Positions 1 to 8,506 of a stretch of DNA of 64,000 nt are shown one piece after another (positions within the stretch are counted from its first letter, which is position 1; each line of letters begins with the position of its first letter). The DNA lies in assembly GCA_016710275.1 (NCBI GenBank), contig JADJXS010000001.1:2728001-2792000 (forward strand). The letters are read 5' to 3'. The translations under genes and the position numbers were made by a program. The DNA comes from Phycisphaerales bacterium. GTDB taxonomy: Bacteria; Planctomycetota; Phycisphaerae; UBA1845; Fen-1342. Below the pieces are notes generated by a model. It was given only the letters and a program-made list of their open reading frames with translations. It was not told where the DNA came from and did no database searches.

Positions 1-367
1 CGATTACGAGGTAAATGTAGCGCGTGGCTGTTTCCGCGGGATCGAAAGACGGCGGAGCGGCGCGATCGCCGGCCGGCTGCGTCGCCGCCATGGGTGGAAA
101 CTCATCGTCACCATCACCCGCGTCGACCGGATCGCCCTCCAGACTCGCCCCGTCCGGTTCATCGGTCGGCGCGGGACGAGTCGCCGCCGCACCGGCCGAA
201 TGTGCCTCGTCCGTCGGGCCGAACCAGGAATACAGCAGCCCCGGTCCGAACGGCACAAGTACGCCCAGGAACAGGACGAACAGCAACTGTACGACGGCGG
301 CGCGGGTGTGGACATGCGGCAGCGTGAGCGGCGAGGGGGGCGCGGGGAGTGGATCGAAGTAATTCAA
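1..367 (-). CDS. Partial membrane protein, unknown function (C-terminus outside window)
   Basis: The minus-strand frame opens at a TTG at 365-367, preceded 8 nt upstream by a strong GGAGGAG ribosome binding site, and stays open to the left edge. The visible 122 residues start MNYFDPLPAPP. One hydrophobic segment follows at about residues 23-45 (AAVVQLLFVLFLGVLVPFGP), then an acidic, Ala/Pro-rich stretch, and the visible part ends in TATRYIYLVI, possibly the start of another segment. I recognise no family. The start choice rests on the RBS; no in-frame ATG or GTG with a comparable RBS lies nearby. It is transcribed divergently from the 604-2289 gene. Confidence 0.55.
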   Translation of the reverse strand, partial: MNYFDPLPAPPSPLTLPHVHTRAAVVQLLFVLFLGVLVPFGPGLLYSWFGPTDEAHSAGAAATRPAPTDEPDGASLEGDPVDAGDGDDEFPPMAATQPAGDRAAPPSFDPAETATRYIYLVI

Positions 368-603
368 CCGGCACTCCTCCGTCCAAATCGCGGCCAGACC
401 GCGCCGAATTGCCGCCCGGGAAGCCGGCACACGCCCGACCCGCCCCGAGGGATGGCCAGCCAGGACCACCTGCGGGTTCGGGCAGTCGCCCGGGCACCAT
501 TGCCGGACCGCGATCGGCCGACATAATACCCACCGCCCTCGCCCGCGGGCGTCGAAACGCCCGCCTCGTGCGAAAACTCATGCGCCCTCGCGCAGGACGT
601 CCC

Positions 604-2289
604 ATGAAACCGCGCTCCGGTCGTGCCGCCCCAGTCTCCCGATTCCTCCCGCGCGGCGGTCTGAAGCGCGGTGCGCGATGGAGCGCTTGGCGCTGGCAGT
701 CCAACGGATCCATGTGCTCGGCGACGCTGCGCTGCCGCCCGGAGGAGTGGCTGTGCCTTTGCATCGGCGGCCTGCCGCTCGAGGTGGACACCCCCCTGCT
801 GCTCGCCGAATTCCTGGAGTCGCGAGATGCAACCGTCGCGAACGAGCAGCGCGCCCCCGAGTTCCACGCCATCGTGCATGCCGATCATTGCCGCCGGCTG
901 GCATGGGTTCAGGCGCCGGCCGGCGCCCGGGCGCTGCGAATCCGCCTGATCCCGCCGCTAGTCAACGCCGACTGGGAGCTGACGGCGCATGGCGTCGCCG
1001 AGCGCGATCCCAAGTGCCACCCCTGCGCGAATGTGCCGCGCTGGAGCACCTACAGCCCTTCGACGAAGTTGAACGGCGTGGTGCTTCCGCGCGAGCTGGA
1101 AGCGCTGGAGCGGCTGATCCCCGGCACCGACGTGCGCATCGCCGATTGCCCCCCGTCGCGCGCGGCGCTGGGTCGGCTCGTGACGGGCAAGGCCGCCGTG
1201 ATTCCGCGCGAGTGGGTGCTTCGCCTGGACCTCGACATCGAACACATGGAGTCGTTTGCACGGGGGGCGTGGATCCTCTCCGATCTCGAGACACTCGCGA
1301 TGCTCGTGGCGCACAGCGGCGCAGCCGGGACGGAGGTCGCGACTTATTCCGCGGTGAACGAGTTCATGTCCGCCCGTAACGAATACGCCGATACGGCGAC
1401 CCGCGGCATGGCCCTGATGGACTGCCTGCCCTACGGCAGCCTGAACGCCGATGGCAAGTTCTCCGTGCGCGTGCTGCGGGCCACCCGCGAGTGGAAGCGC
1501 TACGCCGCCAGTTCCGGCTTTGCGACGCTGCTCTCCAGTCAGACCGCGTGGGACTCGCGATGCAATGACGTGCTCTCCGCCGGCCGGCCGATCGGCGACG
1601 GCGAGCTGCTGGCCACGGACCTGCCGTGGCTCTGCGCCGGTGACTTGGGGACGCCCATCGCACCGCAGGCCGCCGCCCACCTGCTGCGAATGCACCTGGG
1701 CCGCCCGATCGATCCCTGGACGCAGTACAGTTGCCGATCCCATGAGGATCACATCGTGGTGCGGGATGCCGCCGACCTGGCGCGCCGCCACCCCGTTCTC
1801 CGAACACAGCGATGGCGATCCGACAATCCGCGCGTCGCCCGCCTGGGCCTGACGCTCGGCCGCCCCGATGCGCCGCGCGCGCTGATTCTCGACAGCGGCC
1901 GGATGGACGTGCGCGAGCATCATGACGGCGCAGCACCGGAGCCGCTGCTGATCCTGATGCGCGGACTGTCCCGCGAGTTCTCCCAGCGCACGGCCTGGCA
2001 TGAGCGGATGCTTGCCGATGTGCGGATCACCTGGCGCTTTGAAACCGCCGCCGGGTTGCGATACGCAACCCTGTTCGACGCCGCGCAGGATTTGCCGGCC
2101 GGCGCCCAGGCTCGCACCATCCTGCTTCGCCGTGACGAGCGGGCGGCCGGATCGGGTCCGATGGTGCGCTGGGAAGGTCACGGCCCGGTCGAAACCCTGC
2201 GGATTTCACAGCGAGCGGGCCTGTTCGGCGACGGCTCCTTCCGCCTGCAGCAGGAGCTTTCGGAAGCGGTGCTTTCGCGGCTGAAGTAA
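604..2289 (+). CDS. Conserved-looking hypothetical protein, 561 aa
   Basis: Long plus-strand frame; the frame is open further upstream, but the ATG at 604 is the last start before sequence that looks like protein. No signal peptide or membrane segment is evident, so it is probably cytoplasmic. The chain is rich in Trp, Arg and His, with a dense middle (for example WILSDLETLAMLVAHSG) and a C-terminus ending in LQQELSEAVLSRLK. I recognise no catalytic motif or family. It is followed 135 bases later by purA on the same strand, but that gap argues against tight coupling. An earlier start (as far as 349) cannot be excluded; codon use and the divergent gene at the left edge favour 604. Confidence 0.6.
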   Translation: MKPRSGRAAPVSRFLPRGGLKRGARWSAWRWQSNGSMCSATLRCRPEEWLCLCIGGLPLEVDTPLLLAEFLESRDATVANEQRAPEFHAIVHADHCRRLAWVQAPAGARALRIRLIPPLVNADWELTAHGVAERDPKCHPCANVPRWSTYSPSTKLNGVVLPRELEALERLIPGTDVRIADCPPSRAALGRLVTGKAAVIPREWVLRLDLDIEHMESFARGAWILSDLETLAMLVAHSGAAGTEVATYSAVNEFMSARNEYADTATRGMALMDCLPYGSLNADGKFSVRVLRATREWKRYAASSGFATLLSSQTAWDSRCNDVLSAGRPIGDGELLATDLPWLCAGDLGTPIAPQAAAHLLRMHLGRPIDPWTQYSCRSHEDHIVVRDAADLARRHPVLRTQRWRSDNPRVARLGLTLGRPDAPRALILDSGRMDVREHHDGAAPEPLLILMRGLSREFSQRTAWHERMLADVRITWRFETAAGLRYATLFDAAQDLPAGAQARTILLRRDERAAGSGPMVRWEGHGPVETLRISQRAGLFGDGSFRLQQELSEAVLSRLK

Positions 2290-2424
2290 GGGCGGCGCTC
2301 TGTTTGTCAGGCGCTGCGCTTCGTGCTACAACTACGTGGCGCAGCGTCATTCGGACCCGTTGGTTTCGCGATCACGCGATGCGACGCCGCCGCTTCAGAG
2401 CGGCCGCACCGCGCAGGGTGTGCC

Positions 2425-3738
2425 ATGTCGTTTCCCGATTTCGGACACACCTGCGTCGTCGGCCTCCAATGGGGGGACGAGGGCAAGGGCAAGATCGTGG
2501 ACGTGCTGGTGCCGCACTATCACGTCGTGGTGCGCTATGGCGGCGGGGCGAACGCGGGACACACGGTCGTCGTCAGCGGGGAAAAATTCGCCCTGCACCA
2601 GTTGCCCAGCGGAATCCTGCACCCCGAGCGGCTCAGTGTCATTGCCAACGGCGCCGTCGTGGACCCGGCCGTGCTGCTGGGGGAAATCCAGTCCCTGCGG
2701 CAGCGCGGCGTGCAGATCGGCGACAATCTGCGCATCAGCGATCGCGCGCACGTCGTGTTCCCCTACCACCGCCGCGAGGATCAGCTCTCGGAACGCGCCG
2801 CCGGGCCGGTCGAAAAGATCGGCACGACCGGCCGCGGGATCGGTCCTTGCTATGCCGACAAGGCCTCGCGGCACCTGGGCGTCCGCATCACCGACATTCT
2901 CGACGCCGCCCGGCTGCGCGAGCGCCTCAGCGCGATCGTCTCCTACAAGAACGCCCTGTTCCGCACGGTGTACGAACAGCGCGAGCAGTTCGACGCCGAT
3001 GCGATCCTGACCGAGTACAGCGCCTTCGCCGAGCAGCTCCGGCCCTTCGTGTGCGATACGGCCCTGCTGCTCCGTGAGCAGATGGAGCGCGGCCGGCGCG
3101 TGCTATTCGAGGGCGCGCAGGGAAGCCTGCTCGACGTCGATCACGGCACCTATCCATTTGTCACCAGTTCCAACACCGGCCCCGGCGGCGTCTCCCCCGG
3201 AGCAGGCGTTCCCCCCACCGCCCTGCGAACGATCCTGGGCGTTGTCAAAGCCTACACCACCCGTGTCGGCGCCGGCCCCTTTCCCACCGAGTTGAAGAAC
3301 TCCATCGGCGACACCATCCGCGAGCGCGGCGGCGAGTATGGAACGACCACCGGCCGCCCCCGCCGCTGCGGCTGGTTCGACGCCGTGGCCGCCTCCAACG
3401 CAGCCCTGACCGGCGGGCCGACGCACCTGGCCATCATGCACCTCGACACGCTTTCCGGCATGGACGAACTGCCGGTGTGCGTCGGATATCGCCGCGGCGG
3501 CAGCATCGTGAACCGTCTGCCGGCGGACACGTATCACTTGGACGACGTGGAGCCGGTGTACGAACGGCTCGCGGGCTGGCCGGAATCGCTCGGCGAATGT
3601 CGCCGGCTGGCGGATCTTCCCGCCAATACGCGCGCATACGTGGATTTCATCGCGCGGCGGCTCGGTGCCCCCGTGCGGATTCTGAGCGTCGGACCGGGTC
3701 GCGAGCAGACCATCCTGGTCGAGGATTCGGGCGGATGA
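2425..3738 (+). CDS. purA: Adenylosuccinate synthetase
   Basis: Catalyses GTP-dependent joining of aspartate to IMP, the first committed step of AMP synthesis, in the cytoplasm. The 437-residue product has the full family pattern: the N-terminal GTP-binding loop with the catalytic Asp (GLQWGDEGKGK, residues 13-23), GTTGRGIGPCYADKASR, FEGAQGSLLDVDHGTYPFV, PTELKN and GEYGTTTGRPRRCGWFD. Length is normal (about 430). ATG 2425 was chosen because homology begins there and an AGGGTG lies just upstream; the open frame extends back to 2323 without family-like sequence. Its stop overlaps the uppS start (ATGA at 3735-3738), so the two are probably translationally coupled. Confidence 0.97.
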   Translation: MSFPDFGHTCVVGLQWGDEGKGKIVDVLVPHYHVVVRYGGGANAGHTVVVSGEKFALHQLPSGILHPERLSVIANGAVVDPAVLLGEIQSLRQRGVQIGDNLRISDRAHVVFPYHRREDQLSERAAGPVEKIGTTGRGIGPCYADKASRHLGVRITDILDAARLRERLSAIVSYKNALFRTVYEQREQFDADAILTEYSAFAEQLRPFVCDTALLLREQMERGRRVLFEGAQGSLLDVDHGTYPFVTSSNTGPGGVSPGAGVPPTALRTILGVVKAYTTRVGAGPFPTELKNSIGDTIRERGGEYGTTTGRPRRCGWFDAVAASNAALTGGPTHLAIMHLDTLSGMDELPVCVGYRRGGSIVNRLPADTYHLDDVEPVYERLAGWPESLGECRRLADLPANTRAYVDFIARRLGAPVRILSVGPGREQTILVEDSGG

Positions 3739-4511
3739 GCGCACCCGAGCCGATGGCTGACCGTTTTCCCCGCGAGGCGCTGCCCCGCCACGTGGCCGTC
3801 ATCATGGACGGCAACGGCCGCTGGGCACAGCAGCGCGGCCGACCGCGGCTGGAGGGACATCAGCACGCGGCCCGCGCCGTGCGCGAGACGATTTCGCACT
3901 GCGCCCGGCTGGGCATCCAATGCCTGACGCTCTACGCCTTCAGCGTCGAAAACTGGAAGCGGCCGCGCGTCGAAGTGGATGGGCTGATGCAGCTTTACGC
4001 CCGCTCGCTCGCCGCGGAGCGCAATGAGCTGCACCGCCAGAATGTTCGCATCGTGCACATCGGGCGGCTCTCCGATCTGCCGCCGGATGTGCAGCGCGAG
4101 CTGGCCGACTCGCGCGCCATGACGGCAAATAACACCGGGCTGACGCTCTGCATCGCCCTCAATTACGGTGCGCGGGCGGAGATCGTGGACGCGGCCCGCG
4201 CGCTGGCGGAGCGCGTCCGGGACGGGACGCTCCGCCCCGACGAGATCGACGAAGCGCGGCTGGCCGCCGAGTTGTACACCGCCGGCCTGCCCGACCCCGA
4301 CCTGATCATCCGCACCGCCGGCGAAATGCGACTCAGCAATTTCCTGCTGTGGCAGGCAAGCTACGCCGAGTTTCATGCGACGCCGGTGCTTTTTCCCGAC
4401 TTCGGCGCAGCCAACATTGACGAGGCCATCCGCAGCTTCGTCGCCCGCGAACGGCGGTTCGGCGACGTGCCCGGGCGCACCGCACACACCGCTCCCCAGA
4501 CCGGAGCCTGA
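3735..4511 (+). CDS. uppS: Isoprenyl transferase (undecaprenyl diphosphate synthase)
   Basis: Cis-prenyltransferase that extends farnesyl diphosphate with isopentenyl diphosphate to make the C55 lipid carrier for peptidoglycan and surface glycans. The 258-residue protein carries VAVIMDGNGRWAQQRGRPR with the catalytic Asp at residue 25, LTLYAFSVENWKRP, and the C-terminal RTAGEMRLSNFLLWQASYAE, where the usual RTGGE reads RTAGE. It starts at ATG 3735, overlapping the purA stop by 4 bases, and cdsA follows after 7 bases, so the three look like one transcript. Pairing with cdsA (lipid precursor synthesis) is common in bacteria; the link to purA is local. Confidence 0.96.
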   Translation: MSAPEPMADRFPREALPRHVAVIMDGNGRWAQQRGRPRLEGHQHAARAVRETISHCARLGIQCLTLYAFSVENWKRPRVEVDGLMQLYARSLAAERNELHRQNVRIVHIGRLSDLPPDVQRELADSRAMTANNTGLTLCIALNYGARAEIVDAARALAERVRDGTLRPDEIDEARLAAELYTAGLPDPDLIIRTAGEMRLSNFLLWQASYAEFHATPVLFPDFGAANIDEAIRSFVARERRFGDVPGRTAHTAPQTGA

Positions 4512-4518
4512 CCCACCC

Positions 4519-5469
4519 GTGGCCGCCCCCACCGTTCTGCGCCAGCGACTGGTTTCAGGCACGCTGCTCTCGGCGGGTCTGGTCGCCGTCGTCATCCTCG
4601 ACGGCTGGCTCTCCAGCCTCGTGTCGCAGATGCCCTTCGGCGGTCTTGAATACTGGCTGCTCAACGGGGCCATGACGACCGCCGTGCTGCTGGCAGTGAC
4701 GACACTGGCGGCCCGCGAGCTGCTGCGGTTTGCCCGTCATGCCGGCCTCACGCCGCACGCCCCGCTGGTCTACTTCTTCTCCGCCGGGCTGATCGTCGGA
4801 CCTTACATCTCGTCCAATCACGAGCTGCTGTTCGGCTGGCGCGATGAGAGCTGGGCGATGGTGTGGATGGCCGTGGCGCTGGGCTGTGCCTTCTACCTGC
4901 AGGCCGCAAGGCGCAGCGCCGAACACGCCATGAACAACCTCGCCATCACGATCTTCATCATCTTCTACACCGGCGGGTTGGCCAGCTTCCTCACCCGCCT
5001 GCGGATGGACGTCGGCGGCTGGCAGGGTGCGACCATCGCGCTGTACAGCCTGGCCGCGGTGAAATGCACCGACATCGGCGCCTACTTCATCGGCAGCGCC
5101 GTCGGCCGCACCAAGCTGATCGAGTGGCTCAGCCCGAAAAAGACCTGGGAGGGATTCGCCGGCGGGCTGGCCGTCGCCGTGGCCGTCAGCATCCTGCTCG
5201 GGCTGATCCTGACCGGAACCGGGGCCATCCGACCGTCATTTCACGGACTGCCGCTGGTCGTCGGATTCACGCTGCTCGGACTGAGCATGGGCGTCATGAG
5301 CGTGGCCGGCGACCTGTGCGCTTCCCTGCTGAAGCGCGGCGCGGCCGTGAAAGACTCGGGGCATTCGATTCCCGGCATGGGGGGAATCCTCGACGTGATC
5401 GATTCGCCGCTGCTGGCGGCACCGGTCGCGTGGTTCTTCTGGACGCGCGCCTTCCCGATCGGCGGATAA
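4519..5469 (+). CDS. cdsA: Phosphatidate cytidylyltransferase
   Basis: Integral membrane enzyme making CDP-diacylglycerol from phosphatidic acid and CTP, the precursor of bacterial phospholipids. The 316-residue product is strongly hydrophobic with about seven or eight membrane segments. The family signature is near the C-terminus (SLLKRGAAVKDSGHSIPG followed by MGGILDVIDS). The usual HGGxLDR core reads MGGILDV here; the Lys and both Asp positions are kept. The start is taken as GTG 4519, seven bases after the uppS stop; the frame is open upstream but that part is an off-frame reading of uppS. Last gene of the purA-uppS-cdsA run. Confidence 0.93.
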   Translation: MAAPTVLRQRLVSGTLLSAGLVAVVILDGWLSSLVSQMPFGGLEYWLLNGAMTTAVLLAVTTLAARELLRFARHAGLTPHAPLVYFFSAGLIVGPYISSNHELLFGWRDESWAMVWMAVALGCAFYLQAARRSAEHAMNNLAITIFIIFYTGGLASFLTRLRMDVGGWQGATIALYSLAAVKCTDIGAYFIGSAVGRTKLIEWLSPKKTWEGFAGGLAVAVAVSILLGLILTGTGAIRPSFHGLPLVVGFTLLGLSMGVMSVAGDLCASLLKRGAAVKDSGHSIPGMGGILDVIDSPLLAAPVAWFFWTRAFPIGG

Positions 5470-5537
5470 CCCGGCAGCCTGCGCAGCCGACCGGCGGCGC
5501 CAGCGCCCCCATCGATCAGCGACCCCGTCATCACGCG

Positions 5538-6842
5538 CTACGGGCAACCCTCGCCCGGCGGCGGCGCCGAGAGAAGGCACGGCAGGAACGGATCGATGTC
5601 GAAGTTGTTGACCAGGCCGTCGCCGTTGATGTCGGCGGCGAACCAGTTACAGCCCGGATAGAGCGACTCGTAAAGGCCGCGATTCAGAATGGCAATGACA
5701 AACGGATCGATATCGAAGTTGTTCACCGATCCGTCGCAGTTCATGTCCCCCACGATCCGCCGCCCGAATCCGATCGCCCAATCCAGCACGCACGTCTCCG
5801 CATGGCTGCACGGTGCATAGTCCAGCGCGTTGATGTGATCGACGTCGGCCAGCCCCAGCGACGCCGGCAGTGCGTACACCGCCGGAAATCCGGCCAGCGC
5901 ACCCTGGTTCGTGAAAATCGTCGCGGCGCTCTCGTCCATCATGGCCAGAGTCGGCGAGTCGCGCGAAAGCGTAAACAGCACCACGTCGGTCGGTTGATAG
6001 AAGCAATCGCCGTTGCGGTCGAAGACCAGCAGTGCGGTGATGTCGTCCATCGGCTGCAAGCCAAGCTGCAACCACGAAACGTACAGTTGCTGCCCCGCCG
6101 GCGAGCCAACGTCGAAATCGCGATACACATCCGCCCCGCTGTTCGTGCCGGGCAGGGTCAGCAGCGACGGGCTGTTTCGCTTGAGCGAAAAGAACAGGCA
6201 GTTCATCGGCGGCGGTTCGATGCCCGCAATCCCGCCGGCGATCGGCTTGGGAATGTACATCGCGTCCACGTCGTCCTTCGGATCGGCGTTGGGCACGCTC
6301 GGCGAAGTGGCCGGAATGCCGCTGTGATCGACGCCGCTGGCATCGCCCTGGTTCCGCCCCAGCGTGTTGTTCGCCGTCAGCGCCAGCACCGAGAGCGGGC
6401 CGAAGATGTCAAACAACTGCGTGCTCAGAAAGGCGTCACCGGACTGCTGATTCGCGGCCGCCTCAGTCTGCACGTTGAACGGCAGGTTGTTCGCAAGCAG
6501 GAACGGGTCCGGCCCGACCGCCCCGACGCTGGTCCGATCCACTGAAAACACCAGCAGGAACGTGCCGCTCGGGGGAAAGGCCTGATTCTGCTCGCTCAGT
6601 CCGTCCAACTCGTCGATCGGGCTGTTCTCGCCGAGATTCACTCGCGGAATCACCTTGAACGGCCCGGGATGACCCAGCGCGTCACCCGCGTCGAGCGTCG
6701 TCGAGATGATTGTCGGCGATGCCAGGTCAAAGGAGTAAACCGGGGCGCGCAGCGGAATGCGCGAGGTCGGGTTCACCGCCCACGCCGCCACCGCCACAAA
6801 CCCCGCCACCAGCACGCACCCCATCAGACGTGAGCGAACCAT
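5538..6842 (-). CDS. Secreted protein with two C-terminal dockerin-like modules
   Basis: A 434-residue protein starting MVRSRLMGCVLVAGFVAVAAWA, a clear Sec signal peptide. ATG 6842 has GGAGG 8 nt upstream; the ATG five codons further up has no such site. The body (residues about 30-370) is Asp/Pro/Asn-rich with no family I recognise. The C-terminus has two EF-hand-like dockerin modules, GDMNCDGSVNNFDIDPFV and ADINGDGLVNNFDIDPFL. Such modules bind calcium in dockerins and are very frequent in planctomycete exported proteins, where the partner is not established. Cys residues flank the modules and end the protein (EGCP). Convergent with cdsA, with 68 bases between them and no clear terminator. 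Confidence 0.85.
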   Translation of the reverse strand: MVRSRLMGCVLVAGFVAVAAWAVNPTSRIPLRAPVYSFDLASPTIISTTLDAGDALGHPGPFKVIPRVNLGENSPIDELDGLSEQNQAFPPSGTFLLVFSVDRTSVGAVGPDPFLLANNLPFNVQTEAAANQQSGDAFLSTQLFDIFGPLSVLALTANNTLGRNQGDASGVDHSGIPATSPSVPNADPKDDVDAMYIPKPIAGGIAGIEPPPMNCLFFSLKRNSPSLLTLPGTNSGADVYRDFDVGSPAGQQLYVSWLQLGLQPMDDITALLVFDRNGDCFYQPTDVVLFTLSRDSPTLAMMDESAATIFTNQGALAGFPAVYALPASLGLADVDHINALDYAPCSHAETCVLDWAIGFGRRIVGDMNCDGSVNNFDIDPFVIAILNRGLYESLYPGCNWFAADINGDGLVNNFDIDPFLPCLLSAPPPGEGCP

Positions 6843-7102
6843 GGCCGCGACCTCCACTTTCGGGGGTCGGGCGGATGATGCAACTCCGTCGCCTACCCCG
6901 TTGCAAACGGCGTCCGCCGATGGCGGCCGACCGCTCTCTCAGTATAGCACCGGCCCACATTCCTCGTGTTTCAATCCCCCCGAGAGCGTCAGAACGCTGA
7001 TTCCAATGTTCCTACGGGCCATTTTTCTGCTTCGCATCGTGCAAGCGCTATCGATACGTGGTCCGAGAACCCGTCGGCATCCAGAACCACTCCGGCCCGC
7101 GG

Positions 7103-7125
7103 GCGATAACGGAATCCGCTATCGC
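7103..7125. promoter_or_regulatory. 23-bp imperfect palindrome, candidate operator upstream of fic
   Basis: Reads GCGATAACGGA, a central A, then TCCGCTATCGC: 10 of 11 positions are symmetric. It lies 46 bases before the fic start and shares the CGATA/TATCG ends with the two neighbouring palindromes. This form suits a dimeric winged-helix regulator, and the Fic protein itself ends in a winged-helix-like domain. Binding is an inference. Confidence 0.4.
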
Positions 7126-7147
7126 TCAGGAAACCGCATATCATGAT

Positions 7148-7168
7148 CGATAGAAAGGCGGTCTATCG
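7148..7168 (+). promoter_or_regulatory. Inverted repeat enclosing the fic ribosome binding site
   Basis: Perfect 7-bp arms CGATAGA (7148-7154) and TCTATCG (7162-7168) flank the spacer AAGGCGG, which is the only plausible Shine-Dalgarno sequence for the ATG at 7172. As DNA it may be an operator; as RNA it would place the ribosome binding site in a hairpin loop. Either would control fic expression. Confidence 0.4.
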
Positions 7169-7171
7169 CTC

Positions 7172-8344
7172 ATGCGCTGGAACTGGCAACAGCCCGATTG
7201 GCCCGAGTTCACCTGGGACGAATCCCGCCTTGTCAGAGCGGAAGAGCGGTTCCTTCTGCGCGGCGGACAGTTCCTGGGCACGGTCAGACACCTGGCAGCG
7301 GAAGATCGTGACCAGGTCATCGTGGAGGCGATGAGTAGCGAGGCGGTAACGACCTCCGAGATCGAAGGCGAACTCCTCGACCGCCACAGCGTGCAGTCCT
7401 CGATTCGTCGTCAGTTGGGACTGGCGGGCGATCGCCGCCGGATCCAACCCGCCGAGCAGGGAATCAGCGAGATGATGGTGGACCTCTTCCGGCGGCATGC
7501 CCGTCCGCTGGACCAGCGCTCGCTGTTTGACTGGCACTCAATGGCCATGAAGGGCCGGGCTGACCTGAGCGACATCGGTCGCTATCGAACGCACGCGGAG
7601 CCGATGCAGGTTGTCTCCGGCACGATCCATAAACCGGTCATCCACTTCGAGGCGCCGCCCTCCGGCCGCGTCGCGGAAGAAATGCGCCGATTCCTGGCCT
7701 GGTTCAATGAAACAAACGCGAAGGGAAGTGCGCCCCTGCCCGCTCTCACGCGGGCGGGCATCGCGCATCTCTATTTCGAGAGCATCCACCCGTTCGAGGA
7801 TGGGAACGGCCGCATTGGGCGAGCCATCGCGGAAAAGGCGCTGGCTCAGGGATTGGGGCAACCCTCTCTAACGGCTCTCGCCATGACGATGCTGGCGCAT
7901 CAAAGAGAGTATTACGACTCACTGGAGGCAGCCAACAAGCGCAACGAAGTCACGCATTGGCTGGCGTGGTTCGCCGGAATCGCATTGGAGGCTCAGCAGC
8001 GGACGCTTGCACAGGTGGAGTTTGTGCTGGACAAGGCGAAATTGCTGGATCGACTTCGCGACGATCTCAACCCCCGTCAGTTGGCCGCATTGCTCCGCAT
8101 GCTGCAGGAAGGCCCGGGTGGATTCAAAGGCGGCCTTAGTGCCGGTAACTACGCGAAGATCGCAAAGACCTCAGCGGCAACCGCCACCCGCGATCTCGCC
8201 GATATGGTGGCTCGCGGCGCTCTCACGCGGTCGGGAGAGCGGAAGCATACGCGTTACCACCTGCCGATTCCGCTGCGGCCAACTCCGCGGGTGACGGTTG
8301 ACGCGGACGGCCGGATCGTTGAGACAAAGACGCGCGGGCATTGA
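7172..8344 (+). CDS. Fic family protein with N-terminal DUF4172-like domain and C-terminal winged helix
   Basis: Predicted adenylyltransferase (AMPylation of protein Tyr, Ser or Thr hydroxyls). The 390-residue protein begins MRWNWQQPDWPEFTWD, typical of the DUF4172 domain found before many Fic cores. An inhibitory-helix motif of the (S/T)xxxE(G/N) type is at residues 61-66 (TSEIEG), which places it among class II, self-inhibited Fic proteins. The active-site loop HPFEDGNGRIGR (206-217) is complete, with catalytic His and the GNGR phosphate-binding residues. The last 75 residues (GLSAGNYAKIAKTSAATATR onward) look like a winged helix, as in Fic proteins thought to bind DNA. There is no small antitoxin partner next to it, consistent with the built-in inhibitory helix. 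Confidence 0.92.
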   Translation: MRWNWQQPDWPEFTWDESRLVRAEERFLLRGGQFLGTVRHLAAEDRDQVIVEAMSSEAVTTSEIEGELLDRHSVQSSIRRQLGLAGDRRRIQPAEQGISEMMVDLFRRHARPLDQRSLFDWHSMAMKGRADLSDIGRYRTHAEPMQVVSGTIHKPVIHFEAPPSGRVAEEMRRFLAWFNETNAKGSAPLPALTRAGIAHLYFESIHPFEDGNGRIGRAIAEKALAQGLGQPSLTALAMTMLAHQREYYDSLEAANKRNEVTHWLAWFAGIALEAQQRTLAQVEFVLDKAKLLDRLRDDLNPRQLAALLRMLQEGPGGFKGGLSAGNYAKIAKTSAATATRDLADMVARGALTRSGERKHTRYHLPIPLRPTPRVTVDADGRIVETKTRGH

Positions 8345-8355
8345 TGATGCGTCAC

Positions 8356-8373
8356 GGCCGCTGATTCGCGGCC
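8356..8373 (+). terminator. Hairpin just after fic, possible terminator
   Basis: GGCCGC (8356-8361) and GCGGCC (8368-8373) form a perfect 6-bp stem with a TGATTC loop, 12 bases after the fic stop and between two convergent genes. There is no T-run, so it may only be a stabilising or weak termination hairpin. Confidence 0.35.
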
Positions 8374-8506
8374 TCCCCCACCGCCGTGATCGATGCTCGT
8401 CGGGTTCTTGCTTGTTCCGAAGCGCCTCAATCGACCGTGGATCAACCGGGGTGAACACGGTCTCACGCGAGCGGGCATCGCGCGTTCAGAATTCGCTTGA
8501 GATTCA

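Larger units (their letters stand above)
6843..7171. other. Divergent intergenic region with GATA/TATC palindromes
   Basis: 329 bases between the dockerin-module gene (minus) and the Fic gene (plus). It is less GC-rich than its surroundings toward the fic side and holds three palindromic elements sharing a TATCG/CGATA core: TATCGATA at 7049-7056 and the two longer elements listed separately at 7103-7125 and 7148-7168. No small ORF with convincing protein character was seen. Confidence 0.5.
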
